64,000 nucleotides of DNA from CAJQQK01 sp965224225 (GTDB taxonomy: Bacteria; Pseudomonadota; Alphaproteobacteria; Rhizobiales; Hyphomicrobiaceae): the NCBI GenBank assembly GCA_965224225.1, contig CBDCZF010000025.1, positions 1 to 64,000 on the forward strand, in the 5' to 3' direction. Made by a program: the position numbers and the translations under genes. A model generated the notes under the pieces. The model was not told the origin of the DNA. It saw only the letters and a program-made list of their open reading frames with translations, and did not search any database. Below, piece by piece: positions 52,213 to 61,116 of the stretch (its first letter is position 1; each line of letters starts with the position of its first letter).

Positions 52213-53143
52213 CGGCATCGAGCGGTGATTGCCGACCGGCCAGCATGTCATCGATCATCGCTTGGACGTTTGGCGAGCCGATATCGCTGAGTGCATGGCG
52301 GATCTCTTCCACGGCAAGGCGCTCGACGATGTAGCGCCCGCGGGCCAGGCGCCGTTCGTCTGCAGACCGTTGCTGCAGCCGTAAAGTTACTTCGGTATCG
52401 ATAGCTTCGGCGAGTGCTGCGACCCCGTCGCCGCGCAGTGCTGTGGTGCGATGGATTTGAGGGCTGCTTCGCGTGCCGGCGCGCAATGACACGACGGCGG
52501 CCAGTTGTTGTGCTGTTTCGGCGGCGTCCGGGCGGTCGGACTTGTTGACGACCAGAATGTCGGCAACCTCGAGGAGGCCGGACTTCATCGCCTGTATGCC
52601 GTCACCGAGTCCGGGTGCTGCGATTACCACGGCAACGTCGGCAACATGGGCAACATCGACCTCGTTCTGGCCGGTGCCGACGGTTTCGAGGAGAACGCGG
52701 TCATAGCCTGCAACATCGAAGGCATCGATGAAGCGCACGGCTGCCGGCGACAGGCCGCCGAGGTGGCCCTGGCTCGCAAGCGAGCGCACGAAAACGCCGT
52801 CGTCATCGATCGCGGACGACATGCGCACCCGGTCACCCAGAATGGCGCCGCCTGAGATCGGGCTCGAGGGGTCGACCGCGACGACTGCGACCGTGCTCGA
52901 ACGGCCCCGCCAGACCTGGATCAGGGCATTGACCAGGGTGGATTTTCCTGCCCCGGGCGGTCCCGTTATGCCGATCACCGGAATGCCGCTGATGTGGTCA
53001 GCGAATGCCGCCGTCAGGTCGCCGACCCCGGCCTTACTGCCCTCAAGCAGCGTCAGTGCCTGGGCCAGCGCCGCGCGATTGCCGGTGCGCAAGGCATCAA
53101 CCAGGCTGGTGGGCTCTGACGGCCGTCCGTCGACGCACCGCAT
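52178..53143 (-). CDS. meaB: Methylmalonyl-CoA mutase-associated GTPase MeaB
   Basis: 321 residues. Walker A is GITGPPGAGKSTLVNALI, the switch and Walker B regions include VAVDPSSPISGGAILGDRVRM and VLLETVGTGQNEVDVAHVADV, and NKSD serves as the guanine specificity loop. MeaB protects and reloads the adenosylcobalamin-dependent methylmalonyl-CoA mutase. The mutase gene itself is not in the window; pccB, one step before it, is at 59459. The ATG shares one base with the stop of htpX (TGATG). Confidence 0.93.
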   Translation of the reverse strand: MRCVDGRPSEPTSLVDALRTGNRAALAQALTLLEGSKAGVGDLTAAFADHISGIPVIGITGPPGAGKSTLVNALIQVWRGRSSTVAVVAVDPSSPISGGAILGDRVRMSSAIDDDGVFVRSLASQGHLGGLSPAAVRFIDAFDVAGYDRVLLETVGTGQNEVDVAHVADVAVVIAAPGLGDGIQAMKSGLLEVADILVVNKSDRPDAAETAQQLAAVVSLRAGTRSSPQIHRTTALRGDGVAALAEAIDTEVTLRLQQRSADERRLARGRYIVERLAVEEIRHALSDIGSPNVQAMIDDMLAGRQSPLDAVRHLLAQLQRD

Positions 53144-54123
53144 CAATACCAGACTCCCGGGAACCGGTAGCGGGGCCTGAGCCCGATGGGTCCGGCGCTG
53201 ATTACCGAGATGAACGGTTCGTCACGCACCAGTATCGGCGGCTCCCGGTAGTTGCGCTTGTCGAGTTGTTCGAGGCGGGCGATGCGGTCAGCGGTTCTGG
53301 GGTGTGATCTGAGTAGCGATGGCACCGATACGCGGCGGCCTGGCACCGGATACATCAGGTCTTCCCAGAACGCGCCTGTGTGGTGCTCGAGCCTTTTAAG
53401 CGCCGAGGCCAGCCAGGCGGGATTGCCGATCAGGCTGGCAGCTTCGAGATCGGCGTCATATTCGCGCGTGCGCGACAGGCCGAGCTGCAGAAGGCTCGAG
53501 ATCAGTGGCGACAAATAGAGAATAACGATTGCGAACCACGAGATTGGTGCTTCGCCATCGATCAACAGCCCGAAGAAATTCGCAACGATCAGGAATAGTG
53601 CCGTGTACGACATCGCCTGGACGATGCGGCTTGCTATATCGGCAAGCGCCATGACGGAGAGGTCGTCGTTGCGGATGTGGCTGACCTCGTGGGCCAGCAC
53701 GCCGGCGATCTCCCGAATGTTGAGCTTGCGCAACAGGCCCTCGGTGATCGCGATGGCGGCACGCTTCGGTGTGCCTGTGGCAAAGGCATTGAGGGTCAGG
53801 CTCGGGATGACGTAAAGGGCGGGCGTTGCTTCGAGTTCCGCTCGCCTCGTCAAAGCATCGATCAGGCCCGCAAGCTGCGTGCTGTTCTCGGCCGTAATCC
53901 GCCGTGCGCGGTAGGCACGCATGACGAGTTCCGGCGGGGTCGCGCGGGCGCCGGCGAACATGACCGCGATCAAGACGGCGGCAAACAGCAGTCCGAGCCA
54001 GCCCCAGATCAGGCCGATCGGCACCGCCAGTAGGGTGCCGATCCCGACCAGCAAGGCAATCGTGTGCACCATGTTCTGGCGGCTATGGGCCTCTCGGATC
54101 TCTTCGTTCAAGAGTTCGGTCAT
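53143..54123 (-). CDS. htpX: M48-family zinc metalloprotease, HtpX-like
   Basis: 326 residues. Two N-terminal membrane helices (TIALLVGIGTLLAVPIGLIWG, LLFAAVLIAVMFAGA) and two further ones after the catalytic site; the zinc motif is VLAHEVSHIRNDD (HEVSH) with the third ligand in SRTREYDADLEAA. It degrades misfolded membrane proteins with the active site facing the cytoplasm. ATG 54123 is used; a GTG six codons earlier is possible. Second gene of the LOG-htpX-meaB run. Confidence 0.93.
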   Translation of the reverse strand: MTELLNEEIREAHSRQNMVHTIALLVGIGTLLAVPIGLIWGWLGLLFAAVLIAVMFAGARATPPELVMRAYRARRITAENSTQLAGLIDALTRRAELEATPALYVIPSLTLNAFATGTPKRAAIAITEGLLRKLNIREIAGVLAHEVSHIRNDDLSVMALADIASRIVQAMSYTALFLIVANFFGLLIDGEAPISWFAIVILYLSPLISSLLQLGLSRTREYDADLEAASLIGNPAWLASALKRLEHHTGAFWEDLMYPVPGRRVSVPSLLRSHPRTADRIARLEQLDKRNYREPPILVRDEPFISVISAGPIGLRPRYRFPGVWY

Positions 54124-54164
54124 GAGAGTGGAAGCGGCCACTTGGCCGCGGGCCGGGGTTGGGC

Positions 54165-54794
54165 TCAGAAGCGGGCCGAAAGCGATTCCTCGTCTCCGGT
54201 CACGTCCTGCTCGCCGATCAGACGTTTGATCGTCGGCACGATCGCATCAGCACTTGCCACGACTTCGAAGTTCACTTCAAGGCCGTCACGAATGAACTGC
54301 TGCTCGCGCATATGCTTGAGCAGATCCAAAAATGGTGACCAGAACTCGGCAATGTTGGCAATAACGACGGGCTTTCCATGCTGGCCGAGTTGGGCCCAGG
54401 TGAGCTGCTCGACAAGCTCCTCCATGGTGCCGATGCCGCCTGGCAGGGCAACGAAGGCATCGGAGCGCTCGAACATCATCATTTTGCGCTGGTGCATGTC
54501 ATCGACCACGACCAGTTCATCGACATCCTTGAGCATGCGCTCCTTTTCGGAAAGAAACGACGGGATAATGCCCGTGACGCGGCCGCCGTAGCGCAGGGTT
54601 GCCCGGGCCGTCTCGCCCATCAAGCCGAGCCCGCCGCCGCCGTAAACAAGCCCCAGACCGGCACCAGCCAGCGATTGGCCAAGCACATCTGCAGCTTCCG
54701 CATAACGCGGGTCGGTTCCCGGGCCTGATCCGCAATAGACACATACGTTCCGGAGTTGGGGCGCTAATCCATTGGCTTTCTTATTGGCGGTCAT
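54165..54794 (-). CDS. LOG family protein (TIGR00730 Rossmann fold)
   Basis: 209 residues. The phosphoribohydrolase motif PGGIGTMEELVEQLTW and GLVYGGGGLGLMGETA are diagnostic. Members cleave cytokinin riboside monophosphates or AMP to the base and ribose phosphate. The C-terminal SADAIVPTIKRLI is usual. It starts a three-gene unit with htpX (41 bp) and meaB. ATG 54794 chosen from family length. Confidence 0.9.
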   Translation of the reverse strand: MTANKKANGLAPQLRNVCVYCGSGPGTDPRYAEAADVLGQSLAGAGLGLVYGGGGLGLMGETARATLRYGGRVTGIIPSFLSEKERMLKDVDELVVVDDMHQRKMMMFERSDAFVALPGGIGTMEELVEQLTWAQLGQHGKPVVIANIAEFWSPFLDLLKHMREQQFIRDGLEVNFEVVASADAIVPTIKRLIGEQDVTGDEESLSARF

Positions 54795-55070
54795 GTTTGT
54801 TGAACGTCCTTTCAAAACGATGGACAGGAACTATGAGCTAATCGGCTCGAAAGGGCCAGAATTAGGACAAAACGTGGCGGACGGAGCGAGAGCCCAGCAT
54901 ATGGGTACCAGCAATTGTCATGCCTAGCCCGATCCTTCAGGATCGGCTTTGACTATGACCAAATTAACGCATTAGAGCGTAATCTGGACGCACGGATTTC
55001 GCAGCCCTCGAAGAGTATGCTAAGTAACTGGTTAATATGTAGGAAAGTTGGGCTGAGTTGGGTTGGTTTA

Positions 55071-57197
55071 ATGCCCGAGGGAAGACATACAAGCAGGTTG
55101 TTCCTGGTCTTTGCGGCAGGCGTGTTTGCTGCCTGGACCGGATTAATTGCGACATTCGTGATCGCGCGGCCAAACGCGTCGATATACGAGACGGGCCGAG
55201 ATGCCACCGCGAACGAGGTAGGGGCAGGCCGGACGTTTGCGTTGAGGGTCGGCCCGGCAGGTCCGCGCCTGGCTGACCCGACCAGGTATGCGGTTGCCGC
55301 ACCGACAATCACGCACATGCGCCTCAACTCGGTCTCGGGGCGCGCTCTGTATGGCGGACGGGCGCCTGCCGGCAAGCGCGTGGCGCTGGTACTCGGTGAC
55401 AGGATCATAGCCTCGACGCGGGCCGATCCGCGCGGCGCCTGGCAAATTGCCTCGGTCGGGCGCATCGGCCAAGGACTTCATGAGTTTACCGTCGAACAGT
55501 CGGGACCCGACGGACGCAACGTCGTAGTCGGCGAGACGATCCGGGTGCATGTGCCGGCCGGTTATCGCCAGACGATCGATTTTACGGCAGATGGCGCGCA
55601 GGCAGGTTTTCAGCTAGCAGCCGTTCGCGCCGATAGCGCAGACGCGCAGCCGAACCAAGCCACGGGTGTCCAGCCGGTACTGCGGCCTATTGGCAGTCGC
55701 GTCATTCGACTTGCGGCGAACGATACCGGTGGTCCGCCATGGGATTGGCTGCTCGATGCAAACCGGAACTATCAAAGCGAAATCGTCGAACGCCTGAAAC
55801 GCGGTGGCGGTTATGACTCACTGAAGGAGGACCGGCCTCGGCGCCGAGTGGAACGTCGCGAGCGTGTCCCGGCCCGCACGGTGCCTTGGCCGTTTGCCGG
55901 CGAAACCGGCGCCGGCATGGTCGGTTTGGAGCGCTGGTTCGATGCCGCGCAAAAGAGCTACGCCACCGAAATCGTGCCGCGGCTTTCCGGCGAACTGCCG
56001 CCGACGATCGTCGCGCGCAGGCGTGTCGTCGATGAAGTAGACACGCGAGAGAGCGAGGCCGAACGCCGTCGCCGCGAGGAACAAGAGCGCCAGATGCGAG
56101 ACGAGGCGGCCGAAAGAGCCGAGCAGGAGCGTCTCAATGCCGAACGTCGGCGCCGCGAGGCCGAAGAGCGCCGTCGTGCAGCCGAAGCCGAAGCGGCTCG
56201 CATCGCCGAAGAACAGCGGGTCGCGCGTGAGCGCGCTGCAGCTGAAGCCCGATTGGAGGCTGAGCGTCGCCGGGCCGAGGCGGAGCGCAATCGTGAGCTC
56301 GAGCTTGCCCGGGCCCGGGAAGAGGCTGAACGCGAAGAACGCGAACGTGCCCAACTCGCAGCCCTGGAACGGGCCCGCCGTGAAGCCGAGGCGCGCCGGC
56401 AAAGGGAAGAGGCCGGGCGCCGCACGATCGATACCCGCAGAGAAGAGCAGCAGGAAGAGGCGGAACGCCAGCGCCTGGCCAGGCTTCTGACAGAAAAGAT
56501 CCGGCTGCAGGAACTCGAACGCCAGCGTGCGGAGAGCGCTCGACGTGAGGCCGAACGTCTCGAAGCCGCTCGTCGCGAGGCCGAGCGCGAACGAGCAGCA
56601 GAGCTTGCGCGTGAACGTGCCGAGGAGGAACGCCGCCGACGCGAGGCTGCAGCCGAAGAAGAGCGCCGCCGCCGGCGCCTCGCGGCCGAACGGCTGCGTG
56701 AAATCGGCGAGCAGCGCCGGCGCGAGCGCGCCGAAGCGGAGGAACGCCGCCGCCTCGCCCTACTCGAGCGTGAACGTGCGGCACGTGAAGCAGCTGACAG
56801 ACAGCGCGTCGTGGTGCCGGAACTGCCGGCGAAATCGACGGTCAAGGTTGCGGCAAAGAGCGATCAAACGAGTGTGAGGAGACAACGCTCGCCGGCAACG
56901 CGCGTGGCAGCTGTCAAGAAGACCGTCAAGCGCCGGCGCACGGCTGTGCGTTCCTATCGTCGCCGGTCGTCACGGCGGAGTTCCAATCGTTGTTCGCGTC
57001 GTGCCGGCCGGCGCATCAATCCGCCGGGCACATATGTCGTCAAGCGCGGTGACTCGCTCTGGCGGATCTCACGGCGCCACTACCGGCGAGGTATCCATTT
57101 CCGAAAGATTTACCGGGCCAACCGACGCAAGATCCGCCGGCCGCGGCTGATCTACCCCTGTCAGCGCTTCCACCTGCCGCGCCACGCGCGGCGTTGA
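55071..57197 (+). CDS. Membrane-anchored Ig-like / coiled-coil / LysM protein
   Basis: 708 residues. One N-terminal helix (LFLVFAAGVFAAWTGLIATFVIA, about 10-32) anchors it to the inner membrane; an Ig-like domain follows (LNSVSGRALYGGRAPAGKRV to GETIRVHVPAGY, about 80-165), a linker, and about 250 residues of very regular Glu/Arg/Ala coiled coil (324-577). A basic stretch leads to a C-terminal LysM domain (YVVKRGDSLWRISRRHYRRG, 654-708) for peptidoglycan. It may link membrane and wall. The start at 55071 lacks a clear ribosome site; the frame opens further upstream at 54915. Confidence 0.8.
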   Translation: MPEGRHTSRLFLVFAAGVFAAWTGLIATFVIARPNASIYETGRDATANEVGAGRTFALRVGPAGPRLADPTRYAVAAPTITHMRLNSVSGRALYGGRAPAGKRVALVLGDRIIASTRADPRGAWQIASVGRIGQGLHEFTVEQSGPDGRNVVVGETIRVHVPAGYRQTIDFTADGAQAGFQLAAVRADSADAQPNQATGVQPVLRPIGSRVIRLAANDTGGPPWDWLLDANRNYQSEIVERLKRGGGYDSLKEDRPRRRVERRERVPARTVPWPFAGETGAGMVGLERWFDAAQKSYATEIVPRLSGELPPTIVARRRVVDEVDTRESEAERRRREEQERQMRDEAAERAEQERLNAERRRREAEERRRAAEAEAARIAEEQRVARERAAAEARLEAERRRAEAERNRELELARAREEAEREERERAQLAALERARREAEARRQREEAGRRTIDTRREEQQEEAERQRLARLLTEKIRLQELERQRAESARREAERLEAARREAERERAAELARERAEEERRRREAAAEEERRRRRLAAERLREIGEQRRRERAEAEERRRLALLERERAAREAADRQRVVVPELPAKSTVKVAAKSDQTSVRRQRSPATRVAAVKKTVKRRRTAVRSYRRRSSRRSSNRCSRRAGRRINPPGTYVVKRGDSLWRISRRHYRRGIHFRKIYRANRRKIRRPRLIYPCQRFHLPRHARR

Positions 57198-57229
57198 TCA
57201 CGGCTGCAGACTGCTGCCAGACGCAACAA

Positions 57230-57251
57230 GCCCGCGCCAGGGGACGCGGGC
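57230..57251. terminator. Terminator-like hairpin behind the LysM gene
   Basis: GCCCGCG (57230-57236) pairs with CGCGGGC (57245-57251) across an 8-nt loop, 33 bp after the LysM stop codon. On the minus strand it is followed by TTGTTGCG, so it may rather end the converging cyclase gene. No strong T tract on either strand. Confidence 0.45.
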
Positions 57252-57270
57252 GGGTGGCGCTTCACAAACG

Positions 57271-57366
57271 CTAGCGCAGCGTACCTTGTTGACTTGATAG
57301 CGCAAACTGCGTTTTGCCGGTAGCAGCTCGTTCGAGCTGATTCCGACAAAACGCAGTTTGCGCTAG
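57271..57366. repeat. CTAG-bounded palindromic element, family 1, short form
   Basis: 96 bp from CTAGCGCAGCGTACC to GTTTGCGCTAG. Outer arms of 19 bp (TAGCGCAAACTGCGTTTTG and its exact complement) enclose a second stem CAGCTCG-TT-CGAGCTG, giving a long hairpin over 57298-57365. It matches the right module of 20053-20206 almost base for base. Its last CTA forms the TAG stop codon of the cyclase gene on the minus strand. Confidence 0.88.
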
Positions 57367-58625
57367 GTGCCATCTCGTAGTGCCTTGATCGAAAAGACTT
57401 CGACCGGACGTGAAATGCCTTTGACGTCTTCGAGCGTCATCTCGGCAAACTCGGCGACATCGGCAATTTCAATCTGTGCGCGCTTGTCGATCAGGATCTC
57501 ACCGTCTCTCGCCCTGTCGCAGAGCCTGGCTGCAATATTCACGACGCGGCCGATCGCTGTGTAGTCGCTGCGTTCATCCGAACCGATCATGCCCAGAGTT
57601 GCGTAGCCGTATGAGATCCCGATACCGAAACCGAGGTTGTAGCCAAGTTCGAGCCACCGTTCGCTCGTCGTCATGAACGCGGCCTTGAGGTGGAGCGCCA
57701 GTTTGGTCGCCTGCAGGACGGGCTCATCACTCGGGATCGGGTCATTGAAGATCACCATCAGCCCGTCGCCGGAGCGATAGCAGATCGTGCCGCCATGTTC
57801 GCTGACCATGGCATCGGCGCGCCGGTGCATGTCTTTCAGAACATCCATCACGTCTTCCGGCTCGACGTCTTCGGAGAACTGCGTGAAGTTGCGGATATCA
57901 CAGAACAGGCAGGCGACCAGTTGGCGATGGCTCTCGAGCAAGTCGGCATTGCCCTCACGCGTGACGAGGTCTGCGATTTCAGGTGACAGAAACCGCTTGA
58001 GATGGGCCAGTTTCTCGATCTCGGTAACCTGTTCGCGAACCTGCTCTGAAAGAGAACTGTTCAGTGTGCGCAGTTCATCGGCATGACGCAGTGTCTGAGC
58101 GTAGAGGCGCTGCATCAAAAAGTACTGATTGAGAAAGGCGCCGGCAATCAGGAAGAGGTAGGCGAGAACCTCTATGCGCGGTTCGTAGACCGTATAGAGC
58201 GTCCCGAAAATCAGGACAAACGCGATGGCGCCAAGTACCAGCGGGAGGTTCTTTCCGTGACGTCTGCGATCATAGTAAAGGCCGGCCACCGCGAGTGCCA
58301 CGAACAGCCACATGATCACGGCCTGGAGGTGGATGTTCGGGTCGAACAGGACGATGCCGAAGGTCGTCGCGACCGTGCCCGCGATCAGTTTGTAATAGCA
58401 CGTCAGTAGCGAAACGCCCGCGCCGAGAAAGGTGACGAAACCGAACTGGCCGAGCAGGCGTTCCAAACGCTCGGCGGTCTCGACGAGGCTTGATCTTTGT
58501 GCTTGTTCTGCGCTCAAGGCATACCGTTGGCTGGATTGGCGAGTTATGGTTTGTAGCGAAGCTGGCGCGTTTGCGACGCTGGATGTGTCAAGAGCTGCAA
58601 CGAGTTTGCACAGAAGTCCAGCCAT
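57363..58625 (-). CDS. Class III adenylate/guanylate cyclase with membrane domain
   Basis: 420 residues. About four to five hydrophobic segments occupy residues 60-165 (FGFVTFLGAGVSLLTCYYKL, IMWLFVALAVAGLYY, LVLGAIAFVLIFGTLYTVY), a helical signalling stretch follows (SLSEQVREQVTEIEKLAHLKRFLS), then the cyclase domain: ACLFCDIRNFTQFSEDVEPE, HGGTICYRSGDGLMVIFNDP and SDYTAIGRVVNIAARLCDRA. It should make cAMP. Only the C-terminal domain resembles the cyclase at 32724. The TAG stop lies in the repeat 57271-57366. ATG 58625 is used; a TTG two codons earlier is possible. Confidence 0.88.
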   Translation of the reverse strand: MAGLLCKLVAALDTSSVANAPASLQTITRQSSQRYALSAEQAQRSSLVETAERLERLLGQFGFVTFLGAGVSLLTCYYKLIAGTVATTFGIVLFDPNIHLQAVIMWLFVALAVAGLYYDRRRHGKNLPLVLGAIAFVLIFGTLYTVYEPRIEVLAYLFLIAGAFLNQYFLMQRLYAQTLRHADELRTLNSSLSEQVREQVTEIEKLAHLKRFLSPEIADLVTREGNADLLESHRQLVACLFCDIRNFTQFSEDVEPEDVMDVLKDMHRRADAMVSEHGGTICYRSGDGLMVIFNDPIPSDEPVLQATKLALHLKAAFMTTSERWLELGYNLGFGIGISYGYATLGMIGSDERSDYTAIGRVVNIAARLCDRARDGEILIDKRAQIEIADVAEFAEMTLEDVKGISRPVEVFSIKALRDGT

Positions 58626-58696
58626 TGCCAAGCCGCAGCCGGTGATCTGCGGGCGGTGTTGGTGAACAGCTTCTGGATGAATGAAGGATTTGGAAT

Positions 58697-59446
58697 ATGA
58701 CTACTGCAATTGACTTCCCGGCCGGAAACTATCGCTTCCTGCCAAGTGTCTTTCAATATTCGGCCGGAGCGGCGGCGATGCCGGGCTATCGCATCGTGCG
58801 TGTCACGCTTCGCCAGCCTGTGCCGATTGCAGCCGGATTCAAGCTGATCGCCGACCGCCTCAAGGGCGAAGGCATTCCCTTGCAGCATTTCTGTGCTTGT
58901 GAACTTCGCTCGCCCGGCCAGTTCACCGACGCAGGTTTCCGCGCCTTCAACGAGGTCTACGTCGAGACGCTGCGCGAGTGGCAGATCATGCAGGACAACG
59001 ACGTCAATCCGGTCGCACGGTCGAATGTCATTCCCGACGTCAACGGGCCGCCCGAGCCATCGTTTTACGCATTCTCGTATGTCGCTCCGGCAGATGGCGA
59101 TCACCCGCCAACCGTGGTGATCTCAGGCGGGGCCGAAGCACAGGAAGGGGCGGGCCCCTACCGGGAGCGGATCGTTCGCTACGAAGAAACGAGTGATGAT
59201 GCGATGCGCGAAAAGGCGCTCTACGTGGTGGGCGAAATGCGCCGCCGGCTTCAGGGTCTCGGGTTCGACTGGGCGGATACGACCGCGGTACAGGCCTATT
59301 CGGTGCGCGACTTTCACCACGTCATGGCCGAGATGTCGCGCCAGGGTGTCACTCAAAAGGGCCTCACCTGGCACTATGCCCGCCCGCCGGTGATCGGCCT
59401 CGATTATGAGATGGATTGTCGGGTCGTGCTGGATGAGCGCGGCTGA
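58697..59446 (+). CDS. RidA-like protein, CnbZ-type (2-aminomuconate deaminase-like)
   Basis: 249 residues. The sequence recalls the group annotated as 2-amino-5-chloromuconate deaminase CnbZ and other YjgF/RidA relatives: GYRIVRVTLRQPVPIAAGF, LQHFCACELRSPGQFTDAGF, NPVARSNVIPDVNGPPEPSFYAF. The Arg in PVARSNV corresponds to the substrate-binding area of RidA proteins. It may deaminate an enamine or imine intermediate. TGAAGGA lies about 18 bases before the ATG. No aromatic-degradation cluster surrounds it, so the substrate is open. Confidence 0.6.
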   Translation: MTTAIDFPAGNYRFLPSVFQYSAGAAAMPGYRIVRVTLRQPVPIAAGFKLIADRLKGEGIPLQHFCACELRSPGQFTDAGFRAFNEVYVETLREWQIMQDNDVNPVARSNVIPDVNGPPEPSFYAFSYVAPADGDHPPTVVISGGAEAQEGAGPYRERIVRYEETSDDAMREKALYVVGEMRRRLQGLGFDWADTTAVQAYSVRDFHHVMAEMSRQGVTQKGLTWHYARPPVIGLDYEMDCRVVLDERG

Positions 59447-59458
59447 AACGGTGCCTCG

Positions 59459-60991
59459 TCACAACGGAATATTATCGTGCTTCTTCCAGGGGTTCTCGAC
59501 GGTCTTGTTGCGCAGCATGTTGAGTGAGCGGCAGATACGCCAGCGGGTGTTGCGCGGCAGGATCACTTCGTCGATGTAGCCGCGTTCGGCGGCAACGAAC
59601 GGATTGGCGAAGCGGTCCTCGTAGTCCTTGATGCGCTCAGCGATTTTATCCGGGTCGCCGAGTTCCGATCGGTAAAGGATTTCTGCTGCGCCTTTCGGGC
59701 CCATCACCGCGATCTCGGCACTGGGCCAGGCATAGTTGACGTCACCGCGGATGTGCTTCGAACTCATGACGTCATAGGCGCCGCCGTAAGCCTTGCGCGT
59801 GATGACAGTGACCTTCGGCACCGTTGCCTCCGAATAGGCAAATAGCAGTTTGGCACCGTGCTTGATCAGGCCGCCGTATTCCTGTGCGGTGCCGGGCAGG
59901 AAGCCCGGCACGTCGACGAAGGTCAGGATCGGTATCTCGAAGCAGTCGCAAAAGCGCACGAAACGGGCTGCCTTGCGGCTCGCGTCGCTGTCGAGCACGC
60001 CGGCAAGCACCAGCGGCTGGTTGGCGACGACGCCGACCGTGCGCCCTTCCATGCGGGCAAAGCCGGTCACGATGTTCTTGGCGAAGGCTTCCTGGATTTC
60101 GAAGAAATCGCCCTCATCGACGATTTTGGTGATCAGTTCCTTGATGTCGTAGGGCTGGTTCGGGTTGGCCGGAACCAGCGTGTCGAGGGAGTCTTCGACG
60201 CGGTTAGGCGAATCGCGCGTCGGCAGTTCCGGCACTCCGGCAAGGTTATTGGCCGGCAGGAAGTCCATCAGCCGGCGCATCTGAAGGAGTGCTTCGACAT
60301 CGTTGTCGTAGGCCCGGTCGGCGATCGACGACTTGGTCGTGTGAACCGAGGCTCCGCCGAGTTCTTCTGCTGTTACCTCTTCGTTGGTCACGGTCTTGAC
60401 GACGTCGGGGCCGGTGACGAACATGTAGCTAGTATCACGCACCATGAAGATAAAATCGGTCATCGCCGGCGAATAGACGTCACCTCCGGCACACGGACCC
60501 ATGATCAGCGAGATCTGTGGGATGACGCCGGAGGCGAGCACGTTGCGCAGGAAGACCTCGCCATAGCCGCCAAGGGCCGCAACGCCTTCCTGAATGCGTG
60601 CGCCGCCGGCATCGAACAGGCCGATGATCGGTGCCCGGTTCTGCAGCGCCATGTCCTGGATCTTGTTGATCTTCTTGGCATGCGTCTCCGACAGCGAACC
60701 GCCGAAAACGGTGAAATCCTTGGCAAACACGTAGACCACGCGGCCGTTGACCGTGCCCCAGCCCGTGACCACGCCGTCGCCGGGGAACTTCGAGTCCGCC
60801 ATGCCGAAATCGGTGCAGCGGTGCTCGACGTACATGTCGAACTCTTCGAACGAGTTTTCATCGAGCAGGAGGTCGATGCGCTCGCGGGCGGTAAGCTTGC
60901 CGCGCTTGTGTTGGGCCTCGATGCGCCGTTCGCCGCCGCCCAACCGGGCATGGGCACGGCGCCGTTCAAGCTCCACGATGATTTCGTTCAT
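59459..60991 (-). CDS. pccB: Propionyl-CoA carboxylase, beta (carboxyltransferase) subunit
   Basis: 510 residues, the usual length. Two crotonase-like halves: ALGGYGEVFLRNVLASGVIPQ and GPCAGGDVYSPAMTDFIFMV in the first, FVDVPGFLPGTAQEYGGLIKHGAKLL and KAYGGAYDVMSSKHIRGD in the second. It transfers the carboxyl group from biotin to propionyl-CoA, giving methylmalonyl-CoA; acetyl-CoA carboxylase activity in related complexes is possible. The biotin subunit gene pccA is not in the window to the left, nor next to it. It links with meaB (52178) in propionate use. Confidence 0.94.
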   Translation of the reverse strand: MNEIIVELERRRAHARLGGGERRIEAQHKRGKLTARERIDLLLDENSFEEFDMYVEHRCTDFGMADSKFPGDGVVTGWGTVNGRVVYVFAKDFTVFGGSLSETHAKKINKIQDMALQNRAPIIGLFDAGGARIQEGVAALGGYGEVFLRNVLASGVIPQISLIMGPCAGGDVYSPAMTDFIFMVRDTSYMFVTGPDVVKTVTNEEVTAEELGGASVHTTKSSIADRAYDNDVEALLQMRRLMDFLPANNLAGVPELPTRDSPNRVEDSLDTLVPANPNQPYDIKELITKIVDEGDFFEIQEAFAKNIVTGFARMEGRTVGVVANQPLVLAGVLDSDASRKAARFVRFCDCFEIPILTFVDVPGFLPGTAQEYGGLIKHGAKLLFAYSEATVPKVTVITRKAYGGAYDVMSSKHIRGDVNYAWPSAEIAVMGPKGAAEILYRSELGDPDKIAERIKDYEDRFANPFVAAERGYIDEVILPRNTRWRICRSLNMLRNKTVENPWKKHDNIPL

Positions 60992-61116
60992 GGGATCCGC
61001 CTGGATAGATCGTTAGCAGCCGGCCATACCTACCATGTCGCGGGGCCAAGGCAAGCCGGCAGCTCCGTCAGCAGCCGTTTGCGACGATTGGCGCGATGAT
61101 TTGCCGTACGGACGAC

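Noticed and set aside
55958..56845. 295-codon Arg/Ser-rich frame on the minus strand
   Set aside because: Shadow of the repetitive Glu/Arg/Ala codons of the coiled coil in the LysM protein.
59858..61099. 413-codon open frame on the plus strand
   Set aside because: It lies antisense to pccB, whose protein is unmistakable; the frame is a by-product of GC-rich codon use.
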